Assembly (NCBI GenBank): GCA_900541935.1
Contig: UQLZ01000056.1
Location: 1-15,518, forward strand
Reading direction: 5' to 3'
Length of the DNA stretch: 15,518 nt
Origin: an uncultured Prevotellaceae bacterium
GTDB lineage: Bacteria > Bacteroidota > Bacteroidia > Bacteroidales > Muribaculaceae
Positions 1-7,979 of the stretch are shown here, piece by piece. Made by a program: the position numbers and the translations under genes. Under the pieces are notes generated by a model that was not told where the DNA came from, did not search any database, and worked only from the letters and a program-made list of their open reading frames with translations. Numbering within the stretch: position 1 is the stretch's first letter; every line of letters starts with the position of its first letter.

Positions 1-33
1 CTTGTGAAAGTCGGGGCTTTGTGCGTAAAAAGA

Positions 34-65
34 GGGAGGTGCGCATTTTGACACACCTCCTTTTT
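34..65. terminator. Bidirectional hairpin terminator after nrdJ
   Basis: A 9-bp stem (GGAGGTGCG against its partner, with one G-T wobble) and an 8-base loop span 35-60. On the plus strand it is followed by TTTTT (61-65). On the minus strand it is followed by CTCTTTTT (34-27). It therefore fits intrinsic termination in both directions: for nrdJ, which ends at 81 on the minus strand, and for any plus-strand gene left of the window. The same 26 bases occur inverted at 7932-7957. Confidence 0.8.
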
Positions 66-80
66 GTATTATATGGTTTA

Positions 81-2624
81 CTAACCGCAGCGTGAAGTTC
101 CGCAAGAAGTACAAATCAAGCAACCTTCCTGATAGACAAGTGTCTCCTGACCGCAATTCGGACATTTCTGACCGCTTGCCTGAGTTCCATTCGGCAAATA
201 TTTCTTCAACGCTCTCTCAACACCCATTTTCCAAGTATTGATTGATTCGCTGTTAAGTTCCAAACTACCAACAAGTTTTATAACCTGCTCGATAGGCATA
301 CCATATCGAAGTACACCTGAAATCAACTTAGCATAGTTCCAATATTCAGGATTGAACTTATCTGACAAGCCTTCGATAGTAGTCTTATATCCACGCTTGT
401 TAATGAATTGGAAGTCATATCTCTTATTACCATTTTCGTCAACAGCCTTGATAATCTTGCCCTTACTAACCGACTTAGGACAGAAGATACCGTCTTCATC
501 ATCAGCAAGACCAGTAAAAATTTCGTAAGGCTTATTGTCAACAAGACCAATAAAAGCAATCCATTTTTCCTTATTGTTTTGGAAACGGATAACGTCAGCC
601 TCCAACTCATTAGGACGTTTCAACAACTGATGTTCCTCGATAGCAAGAACAGGTTTCTCCTCAACTTTCTTCTCCTTTTGAGTAGCAATAAGCACACCTG
701 AACGAGAACCGTCACGATAAACAGTACAGCCCTTGCAGCCAACCTTCCAAGCCTGCATATACAGGTCGTTGATAAGATCCTCAGAAACATCATTCGGCAA
801 ATTGATAGTAACGCTGATCGAATGGTCAACCCACTTTTGGATTCGGCCCTGCATATTAACCTTCTCAAGCCAGTTAATATCGTTTGCAGTAGCCTTATAA
901 TACGGAGAACGAGCCACCAAATCATCAAGTTCCTCTTGAGTGTAATTATCACGAACCTCAATACCATTAATCTTCATCCAAGTAATAAACTTGTGGTGAT
1001 AGACAACGTACTCTTCAAACGCATCGCCAGTTTCGTCAACGAAGTCAATTCGAACGTTAGGGTCATTAGGATTAACCTTTCTTCTACGCTTATATACAGG
1101 CATAAATACCGGTTCAATACCAGAAGAAGTCTGGCACATCAAACTTGTTGTACCAGTCGGAGCGATAGTAAGGCAAGCAATATTACGACGTCCATATTTA
1201 ACCATTTCCTCATAAAGAGCAGGGTCAGCCTCCTTTATTCTATTGATAAACGGATTTTGAGCCTCACGCTTGGCGTCAAATATTTCAAAAGCACCTCTCT
1301 CCTTAGCCATCTGAACAGACGAGCCGTAAGCAGCAAGAGCAAGAGCCTTATGCACCTCAACAGAGAAAGCAGTAGCCTCTTCAGTACCATAACGCAAACC
1401 AAGAGCAGCAAGCATATCGCCTTCACCGGTAGAACCGACGCCAGTTCGACGACCTTTAAGAGTCTTTGTTCTAATCTTGTTCCAAAGATTTTTTTCTGTA
1501 AACTTAACCTCTTCTGTTTCCGGGTCCAATTCAATCTTGTCAAGAATTCTCTCGATTTTCTCCATTTCAAGGTCGATGATGTCGTCCATGATTCTCTGAG
1601 CGGCAGCGACATGCTTTTTGAAAAGGTCAAAATCAAAATGAGCCTCCTTTGTAAACGGATTCTTAACGTATGAATATAAGTTTATAGCAATAAGGCGGCA
1701 ACTGTCGTACGGGCAAAGAGGAATTTCACCACAAGGGTTAGTTGAGATTGTCTTAAAACCAAGATCAGCATAGCAGTCTGGCACAGATTCCCTTGTTATA
1801 GTATCCCAGAAAAGGACGCCAGGCTCTGCACTCTTCCAAGCATTGTGAACAATCTTTCTCCACAAAGAATTAGCGTCAATCTCATTAGAATATGTCACAT
1901 CATCGCCTTCAATTGGATATCTCTGCGTATATTTTTCCCCTGCCTCAGCAGCACGCATAAATTCATCATCAATACGAACAGAAACATTCGCACCAGTGAC
2001 TTTGCCTTCCGTCATCTTTGCATCTATGAATGCCTCACTATCCGGATGCTTGATGCTAACCGAAAGCATCAACGCACCGCGGCGTCCATCCTGGGCAACC
2101 TCTCGGGTAGAATTTGAATATCTCTCCATAAACGGCACAAGTCCTGTAGAAGTCAATGCTGAATTCTTGACAGGAGAGCCCTTCGGACGGATATGCGACA
2201 AGTCATGTCCAACGCCACCGCGACGCTTCATCAACTGCACCTGCTCCTCATCGATACGTATAATACCACCATAGGAGTCAGGGTTGCCGTCAAGACCTAT
2301 AACGAAGCAGTTTGAAAGAGAGCCAACCTGAAATTCATTGCCAATACCAGCCATCGGACTACCCTGAGGAAGGATATGATTGAAATTCTTAATCAAATCA
2401 TAAACCTGCTCCTCACTCATAGGATTCGCATACTTATTTTCTATTCTGACAATCTCCCTGGCAATACGACGGTGCATATCGTCTGGTGTCTTTTCATAGA
2501 TATTGCCAAAGGAATCCTTCAAAGCATACTTGTTTACCCACACTCTGGCAGCAAGTTCATCACCCTTGAAGTACCCACAAGACGCTTCAAAAGCCTCTTC
2601 GTAACTGAAGGTTTGAGTTTCCAC
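81..2624 (-). CDS. nrdJ: Adenosylcobalamin-dependent (class II) ribonucleotide reductase
   Basis: Makes deoxyribonucleotides from ribonucleotides using a thiyl radical generated by adenosylcobalamin, so it needs neither oxygen nor a separate radical subunit. The 847-residue protein carries the class II signature NPCGEIPL with catalytic triad N296, C298 and E300. C106 (SLSNCF) and C309 match the redox-active pair, with the same 11-residue spacing from C298 to C309 as known class II enzymes. APTGTTSL (488-495) and GCKGCTVYRDGSRSG (629-643) are further family motifs. The tail has CPNC (821-824), CTSC (838-841) and a final CxxxxC (841-846). The first four cysteines suggest a zinc ribbon, and the last pair suggests the swinging thiols that re-reduce the active site. 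The start codon is GTG (2622-2624). A TAA lies two codons upstream and the next in-frame Met is residue 50, inside conserved sequence, so GTG is the best start. The gene is monocistronic in this window. Confidence 0.97.
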   Translation of the reverse strand: METQTFSYEEAFEASCGYFKGDELAARVWVNKYALKDSFGNIYEKTPDDMHRRIAREIVRIENKYANPMSEEQVYDLIKNFNHILPQGSPMAGIGNEFQVGSLSNCFVIGLDGNPDSYGGIIRIDEEQVQLMKRRGGVGHDLSHIRPKGSPVKNSALTSTGLVPFMERYSNSTREVAQDGRRGALMLSVSIKHPDSEAFIDAKMTEGKVTGANVSVRIDDEFMRAAEAGEKYTQRYPIEGDDVTYSNEIDANSLWRKIVHNAWKSAEPGVLFWDTITRESVPDCYADLGFKTISTNPCGEIPLCPYDSCRLIAINLYSYVKNPFTKEAHFDFDLFKKHVAAAQRIMDDIIDLEMEKIERILDKIELDPETEEVKFTEKNLWNKIRTKTLKGRRTGVGSTGEGDMLAALGLRYGTEEATAFSVEVHKALALAAYGSSVQMAKERGAFEIFDAKREAQNPFINRIKEADPALYEEMVKYGRRNIACLTIAPTGTTSLMCQTSSGIEPVFMPVYKRRRKVNPNDPNVRIDFVDETGDAFEEYVVYHHKFITWMKINGIEVRDNYTQEELDDLVARSPYYKATANDINWLEKVNMQGRIQKWVDHSISVTINLPNDVSEDLINDLYMQAWKVGCKGCTVYRDGSRSGVLIATQKEKKVEEKPVLAIEEHQLLKRPNELEADVIRFQNNKEKWIAFIGLVDNKPYEIFTGLADDEDGIFCPKSVSKGKIIKAVDENGNKRYDFQFINKRGYKTTIEGLSDKFNPEYWNYAKLISGVLRYGMPIEQVIKLVGSLELNSESINTWKMGVERALKKYLPNGTQASGQKCPNCGQETLVYQEGCLICTSCGTSRCG

Positions 2625-2671
2625 TGATTAATTTATATTTAAAGATTTTTAATGTTGAAAATTAGATATTG

Positions 2672-2703
2672 CAAAGATGACAAATAAAAAATTATTTTCA
2701 AAA
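2672..2703 (-). promoter_or_regulatory. Candidate nrdJ promoter
   Basis: On the minus strand CATCTTTG (2679-2672) matches the Bacteroidota -7 element TAnnTTTG at all but one position. TTTTGA (2703-2698) lies 18 bases upstream, close to the usual place of the -33 TTTG element. Transcription would start roughly 40 bases before the GTG start. The background is very AT-rich, so chance matches are possible. Confidence 0.4.
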
Positions 2704-2970
2704 TAATAAATAAAGTATTTACTTACTTTTAATAAAATTTACCAAAATATTTTATTATATTACTAAGTATCAAAACTTTAGCAAATTTCACAACTTAAAA
2801 AGTTTTCCAAAAAGCAAACACTAAAGCGTAAACAGTTCGTAACAAGTTGAACAATAACGACATCCGAAACTGTTAGCAATTATTAATCAATATACATCAA
2901 TTATAATACCGAATTTGGCATAAAACTACAAAATAATTTAAATAGATTTTTTTCTTTAGTATTCAATGCT

Positions 2971-2978
2971 TATCTTTG
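2971..2978 (+). promoter_or_regulatory. Candidate -7 element of the tsaC operon
   Basis: TATCTTTG is an exact match to the Bacteroidota -7 consensus TAnnTTTG. It would start transcription near 2983, leaving a leader of about 10 bases to the ATG at 2993 or about 28 bases to the ATG at 3011. No clear -33 TTTG is visible at the usual distance; only a T-rich run lies there (2947-2957). Confidence 0.55.
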
Positions 2979-2992
2979 TTTATTGATAAACT

Positions 2993-3574
2993 ATGAATGA
3001 CAAAGCAAATATGAACGAAGATATAAAAAAAGCCATAGAGGTAATGAAAGCTGGAGGCATCATCCTCTATCCTACCGACACCATCTGGGGACTTGGTTGC
3101 GACGCTACCAACGAAGCCGCCGTTCATAAAATATACGAACTAAAACGCCGTGCAGAGAATAAAGCAATGCTTGTTCTGCTCGACGACGCTGCAAAACTGG
3201 AACGATACCTTGAGAAAGTTCCAGAAATGGCATATTCACTAATCGAAGTAAGCGATAAGCCACTAACAATCATATACGACAAAGCATTCAACATCGCCAA
3301 AAACCTTTTAGGAGAAAATAATAGCGTTGGAATCCGAATCACGCAGGAAGCGTTTTCCAATCAACTATGCCGTCAGTTCCGCAGACCCATTGTTTCAACA
3401 TCTGCAAATATAAGCGGGGAACAATCGCCAGCAATCTTCAGCGAAATATCAGAAGAAATAAAGCAAGGTGTTGACTATATAGTAAAATACCGCCAGGACG
3501 ACACGCAAAAGAAACAGGCATCAAGCATCATTAAATTAGGAATTGACAATACTGTAAAAATAATAAGAAATTGA
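2993..3574 (+). CDS. tsaC: L-threonylcarbamoyladenylate synthase (TsaC/YrdC/Sua5 family)
   Basis: Makes threonylcarbamoyl-AMP from threonine, bicarbonate and ATP, the first step of N6-threonylcarbamoyladenosine (t6A37) modification of tRNAs that read ANN codons; cytoplasmic. The 193-residue protein is a single YrdC domain without the extra C-terminal domain of Sua5. YPTDTIWGLG (26-35), KRRAENKAM (51-59) and STSANISG (135-142) correspond to the conserved nucleotide- and substrate-binding motifs KxR...K and SxN. A second in-frame ATG at 3011 begins MNEDIKK, directly before the conserved domain, and could be the true start; the promoter fits either. It is first in a tight plus-strand operon, and its TGA overlaps the next gene's TTG start by four bases (TTGA), suggesting translational coupling. 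Confidence 0.93.
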   Translation: MNDKANMNEDIKKAIEVMKAGGIILYPTDTIWGLGCDATNEAAVHKIYELKRRAENKAMLVLLDDAAKLERYLEKVPEMAYSLIEVSDKPLTIIYDKAFNIAKNLLGENNSVGIRITQEAFSNQLCRQFRRPIVSTSANISGEQSPAIFSEISEEIKQGVDYIVKYRQDDTQKKQASSIIKLGIDNTVKIIRN

Positions 3575-4998
3575 GCGGCGAACATACTCAACGAGTAAAA
3601 TACATTGTTGGCGACTACCTTGCCGCCAACATTGGTTGGATTTTCTATCTTGCTATCAGATACGAACTGATACGCGGATCGGAAGGACTTACAAACATAA
3701 ATACATTTGCTGAATTTCTAACAAGTACTGGTACAACATTGGGAATTATCTTTTTCCCATTCCTGATGATTTTAATTTCATACCTTTCAGGATACTATAA
3801 CACCGTTTTCTTCAAGTCGAGATTGCAAGAAGCCAGCACAACATTTATGTCAACACTCATTGCATCCTTGCTAATGTTTTTCATCGTTCTCATCAACGAC
3901 AGTTTTCCCGAGCGACTGAAAAACTATGAACTGATATTGTCAATGTGGCTAATACTCTTCACATCAATCTATTCAACAAGGCTAATACTAACAGGAAGAA
4001 TAATAGCAAGAATACACTCTGGCAAACTGAGTTTCAACACGCTCATCATAGGCAACAACAAAAAATCGCACCAGTTTCTTGACAAGATTACAAAGAAATC
4101 AAAGCCAACAGGCTACCAAATTAAAGGGATAGTAAGCCTGGCTGGTGAAACAAAAGCAAAATACAAAGACATCAACGAATACGAAATAGAAGATATCGAA
4201 AGAATTTGCCAAGAAAAGAATATAGATATCCTTATCATTTCGCCATATAAACGCGAAAAGTCAGAAGTATTCAGCTTAATAAACAAACTATTCAAACTAA
4301 ACATTCCGATAAAAATCACGCCAGAACTATACGACATTATAACAAGCCGCATCCGCCATGCAAACCTACTGACGGAGCCTCTTATTGACATTGCACAAAG
4401 CGACATGCCAGAATCGCAGAAAAGCATAAAGCGAACAGCCGACATCATTTTTTCGGCAATTGCTCTCATTATGCTTGCCCCTATATTCTGCATCATTTCC
4501 ATACTAATAAAGATGGATTCAAAGGGTAGCATCATCTACAAACAGGAACGCGTAGGTCGATATGGAAAAATATTCAAGATCTACAAATTCCGAACAATGG
4601 TGACAAATGCAGAAAAGGACAATATACCGCAACTGTCATCAGCAGACGACTCACGGATTACCAAAGTAGGCAAATTTCTCAGAAAATACCGTCTTGACGA
4701 AACGCTTCAATTCTGGAATGTCATCAAGGGTGACATGTCACTCGTTGGTCCCCGACCAGAAAGAAAATATTTTGTTGACCAAATACTAAACAGTGCCCCA
4801 TACTATACCCTTATCTACCAAATCAGACCAGGTATAACCTCGCTTGGCATGGTAAAATTTGGATATGCAACAAACATAAATGAAATGATCGAACGAGCAA
4901 AATACGATATAATCTATATTGAAAACATGTCACTGCTCATCGACTTGAAGATTATTATATACACAATAAAGACAGTTATCACCGGCAAAGGTTTGTAA
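3571..4998 (+). CDS. Polyprenyl-phosphate sugar-1-phosphate transferase (WbaP/WcaJ type)
   Basis: Expected to move a sugar-1-phosphate from a nucleotide sugar onto the undecaprenyl-phosphate carrier in the inner membrane, starting synthesis of a surface glycan. The 475-residue protein has several N-terminal hydrophobic segments (about 14-30, 55-72, 92-109, 119-140), a soluble nucleotide-binding-like middle region (about 153-255), another hydrophobic segment (290-314), and a C-terminal bacterial sugar transferase domain. That domain shows YKQERVGR (323-330), KFRTM (339-343), the D376-E377 pair in YRLDETLQFWNV, and VGPRPE (392-397). The Asp-Glu pair is the catalytic dyad known from PglC-like enzymes. 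The start is TTG, overlapping the tsaC stop; no ATG precedes the first hydrophobic segment. The sugar cannot be told from sequence. It is unusual to see it between tsaC and a CLC gene rather than in a polysaccharide locus. Confidence 0.88.
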   Translation: MSGEHTQRVKYIVGDYLAANIGWIFYLAIRYELIRGSEGLTNINTFAEFLTSTGTTLGIIFFPFLMILISYLSGYYNTVFFKSRLQEASTTFMSTLIASLLMFFIVLINDSFPERLKNYELILSMWLILFTSIYSTRLILTGRIIARIHSGKLSFNTLIIGNNKKSHQFLDKITKKSKPTGYQIKGIVSLAGETKAKYKDINEYEIEDIERICQEKNIDILIISPYKREKSEVFSLINKLFKLNIPIKITPELYDIITSRIRHANLLTEPLIDIAQSDMPESQKSIKRTADIIFSAIALIMLAPIFCIISILIKMDSKGSIIYKQERVGRYGKIFKIYKFRTMVTNAEKDNIPQLSSADDSRITKVGKFLRKYRLDETLQFWNVIKGDMSLVGPRPERKYFVDQILNSAPYYTLIYQIRPGITSLGMVKFGYATNINEMIERAKYDIIYIENMSLLIDLKIIIYTIKTVITGKGL

Positions 4999-5000
4999 TT

Positions 5001-6806
5001 ATGATAAAAGCCATTCAAAATGAAAAGATGAACACCATCTTAATGAATGTTCTAACATGGCGTGAAAACCACATCAGTGAAAGGACATTTCTTTTAATAC
5101 TTGCATTTGTCATAGGTCTGCTCTCTGGATTTGCAGCCTTACTACTGAAATTTCTTATTTCTCTAATAGCATCAACGCTTAGCGAACACTTGACAATTTC
5201 AGGAGCAAACTACCTATATTTAGTATATCCTGTTATCGGTATTCTAATTGTCGGCATATACGTAAGATATATCGTAAGAGACAATATCTCACACGGTGTT
5301 ACACGCGTTCTTCACGCAATTTCCCAAAACAAAAGCAGACTAAAACTGCACAACACATATACCTCTGTCGTTGCCAGTTCCATAACAATTGGCTTTGGAG
5401 GTTCTGTCGGAGCAGAAGGTCCTATCGTCAATACAGGAGCAGCAATAGGCTCTAATATCGGCAGCCTTTTCCGAATGTCACCACAAATACTGATGATGCT
5501 CGTTGGTAGCGGTGCAGCCGCAGGTGTTGCCGGCATCTTTAAAGCCCCAATTGCAGGAATGCTTTTTGCTATCGAAATTCTAATGATAGACCTTACAACC
5601 GTTTCCGTAATGCCTTTACTGATTTCTTCAATAACAGCGGCTACGGTTTCATACATCTTTACAGGCTACAGTCCGGAATTTGTCTTTGACCAGAGTGAAG
5701 CATTTGTAACAAGCAGAATACCGTTTACTATCATACTTGGAGTTGTCTGTGGTTTTACTTCCCTATACTTTACCAAAGCAATAGGATTTATGGAGAGCAT
5801 TTTCTCTAAAATCCACAATCCATGGTACAAATTTGCCTTAGGAGGCTTGGTTCTTAGCGGACTCATCTTTTGCTTTCCTCCACTTTATGGCGAAGGATAT
5901 GAAGCCATAACCAACCTGCTAAACGGAGACCCTTCCACACTATTCGACGGTAGTGTTTTCTACAGTTTTAAGGATAATGTATGGTTTGTTCTGCTATTCT
6001 TGCTGATGATTATTCTTACTAAAGTATTCGCCACCAGTGCAACCAACGGCGGCGGTGGTGTCGGTGGAACCTTTGCTCCATCTCTATATGTAGGCTGCAT
6101 GACAGGCTTCCTTTTTGCTTATCTAATAAACACTCTCGGATTCTTTTCTGGATATGAACTATCGTGCAAAAACTTTGCATTAATGGGTATGGCTGGTGTT
6201 ATGTCAGGCGTTATGCACGCTCCATTAATGGCAATATTCCTTACAGCAGAAATGACTGGAGGATACCAATTATTCCTGCCTCTGCTCATTGTTTCAACAA
6301 TTTCCTACTGCACAGTAAGATTATTTGTTAAGTACAGCATCTATACTATGCGTCTCGCAAAGCGAGGAGAACTGCTAACACACCACAAAGACAAAGCGGT
6401 GCTTACTCTTCTTAAAATGGACAGCGTTATAGAAAACGACTTTACCGAAGTGCATCCGGAGATGAGCCTTAGAGAAATGGTTAACGCAATCTCCAAATCC
6501 GACAGAAACCTATTCCCTGTAACCGACGACAAGGGCAATCTGCTCGGCATCGTGCTTCTTAATGATATTAGAAATATTATGTTCCGTCCGTCACTCTATG
6601 ACAAGATGTATGTTCGGAAATTCATGTGCATGCCACCGGCAAAAATTGAAATCGGCGACAATATGGAAAAAGTGATGTCAACTTTTGACAAGACAAATGC
6701 TTGGAATCTACCTGTCGTTGAAAACGGCAAATACATAGGATTTGTATCAAAATCAAAAATTTTCAACTCTTACCGACGCGTGCTTCGCCACTACTCGGAC
6801 GATTAA
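5001..6806 (+). CDS. CLC-family chloride channel/antiporter with tandem CBS domains
   Basis: An integral membrane anion transporter. Of its 601 residues, about 28-450 form the CLC membrane core with many hydrophobic helices, and 471-595 form two CBS domains that usually bind adenine nucleotides and tune gating. Recognisable CLC signatures are GAEGP (137-141) with gating glutamate E139, the glycine/alanine-rich GSGAAAGVAG (169-178) followed by KAPIAG, and GGGGVGGTFAP (350-360), the GxFxP anion-site motif. The position matching the internal proton glutamate (E203 of the E. coli antiporter) is isoleucine (I193, in AIEIL), and the first anion motif reads SHGV (97-100) instead of SGIP. Channel or exchanger cannot be decided from this. 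The gene follows the sugar transferase by 2 bases and precedes fmt by 10, so it is in the same operon. Confidence 0.94.
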   Translation: MIKAIQNEKMNTILMNVLTWRENHISERTFLLILAFVIGLLSGFAALLLKFLISLIASTLSEHLTISGANYLYLVYPVIGILIVGIYVRYIVRDNISHGVTRVLHAISQNKSRLKLHNTYTSVVASSITIGFGGSVGAEGPIVNTGAAIGSNIGSLFRMSPQILMMLVGSGAAAGVAGIFKAPIAGMLFAIEILMIDLTTVSVMPLLISSITAATVSYIFTGYSPEFVFDQSEAFVTSRIPFTIILGVVCGFTSLYFTKAIGFMESIFSKIHNPWYKFALGGLVLSGLIFCFPPLYGEGYEAITNLLNGDPSTLFDGSVFYSFKDNVWFVLLFLLMIILTKVFATSATNGGGGVGGTFAPSLYVGCMTGFLFAYLINTLGFFSGYELSCKNFALMGMAGVMSGVMHAPLMAIFLTAEMTGGYQLFLPLLIVSTISYCTVRLFVKYSIYTMRLAKRGELLTHHKDKAVLTLLKMDSVIENDFTEVHPEMSLREMVNAISKSDRNLFPVTDDKGNLLGIVLLNDIRNIMFRPSLYDKMYVRKFMCMPPAKIEIGDNMEKVMSTFDKTNAWNLPVVENGKYIGFVSKSKIFNSYRRVLRHYSDD

Positions 6807-6816
6807 ACGATTCATT

Positions 6817-7779
6817 ATGACAAAAAAAGATTTAAAAATAGTATTTTTTGGAACACCGGAATTTGCGGTAACAAGTTTGTCTAAATTAGTTGATGGCGGC
6901 TATAACGTAGCGGCTGTAGTTACTATGCCAGACAAACCAGCAGGTCGCGGAAAGCATCTTTCCCAATCTGACGTAAAGAAATATGCAGTAGAAAAAGGGC
7001 TACCCGTTCTCCAACCAGAAAAGTTGAAAGATGAAGCATTCGTCTCAGAACTAAGGGCTATAAATGCAGACTTGTTCATTGTTATTGCCTTTCGCATGTT
7101 GCCAGAAGTTGTATGGCAAATGCCAAGACTCGGAACATTCAACCTACACGCATCTCTTCTCCCGAAATACCGCGGAGCAGCACCTTTGAACTGGGCTATT
7201 ATAAATGGTGAAAAAGTTACTGGAGTAACAACATTCTTCTTAAAGCATGAAATAGACACAGGCGATATAATTCAGCAAAAGAGCGTTGATATTGCAGATA
7301 CAGATAATGTTGGCGTTATTCACGACAAACTAATGGTGCTTGGTGCGGATATGGTTCTTGAAACTGTTGACGATATTATTGCTGGAACCGTTAAAACAAT
7401 CAGCCAGGAAGAACTCCTTGGCGGCGCTGAACCGACTCCTGCTCCAAAAATTTTCAAAGGCACTTGCCACCTTGACTGGAGCAAAGATGCCATTAGCATC
7501 CAGAACCTTATCAGAGGACTTTCACCATATCCTGCCGCATGGAGCAATATCACAAAAGGCGACAAACAATTGCAAATTAAGGTATATGAATCTGCTATAA
7601 CAGAGAAAGCGTCAAGCAACTGCAAGCCAGGAGAAATAAAGGTTATTGGCGGAAAAATATTAGTTGCAACGGCTGATAAATTCATTGAAATAAATTCATT
7701 GCAACAATCAGGCAAGAAGAGAATGGGCTATCAGGAATTTCTTCGCGGATTCGACCTCAATGGCCTCACACTCGAATAA
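6817..7779 (+). CDS. fmt: Methionyl-tRNA formyltransferase
   Basis: Transfers a formyl group from 10-formyltetrahydrofolate to initiator Met-tRNA, preparing it for translation initiation; cytoplasmic. The 320-residue protein has the usual family length. FFGTPEFA (10-17) starts the Rossmann-like fold. The folate site contains catalytic N109, H111 and D147 within NLHASLLPKYRG (109-120) and HEIDTGDI (144-151), matching N106, H108 and D144 of the E. coli enzyme. The C-terminal tRNA-binding OB-like domain covers about 210-320. The ATG at 6817 is chosen because it directly precedes the conserved fold; a longer reading to 6742 would run into the end of the CLC gene. Fmt is the last gene of the operon and is followed by a strong terminator. 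It shares the operon with tsaC, so two tRNA-related enzymes are co-expressed. Confidence 0.97.
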   Translation: MTKKDLKIVFFGTPEFAVTSLSKLVDGGYNVAAVVTMPDKPAGRGKHLSQSDVKKYAVEKGLPVLQPEKLKDEAFVSELRAINADLFIVIAFRMLPEVVWQMPRLGTFNLHASLLPKYRGAAPLNWAIINGEKVTGVTTFFLKHEIDTGDIIQQKSVDIADTDNVGVIHDKLMVLGADMVLETVDDIIAGTVKTISQEELLGGAEPTPAPKIFKGTCHLDWSKDAISIQNLIRGLSPYPAAWSNITKGDKQLQIKVYESAITEKASSNCKPGEIKVIGGKILVATADKFIEINSLQQSGKKRMGYQEFLRGFDLNGLTLE

Positions 7780-7815
7780 CCATTTTCTAAACAAGTAAAT
7801 ATTTGTTAAAAATCA

Positions 7816-7855
7816 AAAAGTGTGCCCAAGGATTTCTCCCGGCACACTTTTCTTA
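7816..7855 (+). terminator. Strong hairpin terminator of the tsaC-fmt operon
   Basis: An 11-bp perfect stem pairs AAAAGTGTGCC (7816-7826) with GGCACACTTTT (7841-7851), with a possible inner GGA/TCC pairing in the 14-base loop. It lies 36 bases after the fmt stop and is followed by a T-rich tail. The A-tract before it could also support termination from the other strand. Confidence 0.85.
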
Positions 7856-7920
7856 TTCTACGACAAATCATTCTATTTGTAATCTTTTATCTTACTGTCC
7901 GCTAAACTTTTTTTGAGCGA

Positions 7921-7957
7921 TAGAAAAAATTGGAGGTGTGTCAAAATGCGCACCTCC
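7921..7957 (-). terminator. Hairpin terminator of grpE-dnaJ; copy of the 35-60 repeat
   Basis: On the minus strand this 9-bp hairpin (7957-7932) lies 22 bases after the dnaJ stop and is followed by AATTTTTTC, as expected for an intrinsic terminator. Its 26 bases are identical to those at 35-60, in inverted orientation. Together with the fmt terminator it separates two converging operons. Confidence 0.75.
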
Positions 7958-7979
7958 ATTCTAATTATAAATAAAAATT

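Larger units (their letters stand above)
2625..2992. other. AT-rich divergent intergenic region between nrdJ and tsaC
   Basis: This 368-base stretch separates divergently transcribed nrdJ and tsaC. No credible ORF, tRNA or known riboswitch was recognised, and no B12-box-like GCCACTG was seen on either strand. It contains a candidate promoter for each flanking gene. A less AT-rich patch at about 2825-2880 holds an imperfect inverted repeat, AACAGTTCG (2831-2839) with CGAAACTGTT (2865-2874), of unknown role. Confidence 0.6.

Noticed and set aside
1..33. Possible end of a plus-strand gene at the left edge
   Set aside because: More than one frame is open across these few bases and none gives a recognisable C-terminus, so no gene can be called.
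822..1673. Long open frame of 283 codons on the plus strand, opposite nrdJ
   Set aside because: It lies fully antisense to a strongly conserved gene and its product is rich in Ser, Asn, Leu and Ile with no recognisable domain; it is a codon-bias shadow.
6742..6816. Longer N-terminus for fmt, starting inside the CLC gene
   Set aside because: The extra 25 residues are not fmt-like and overlap the CLC C-terminus, while ATG 6817 directly precedes the conserved FFGTPEFA.
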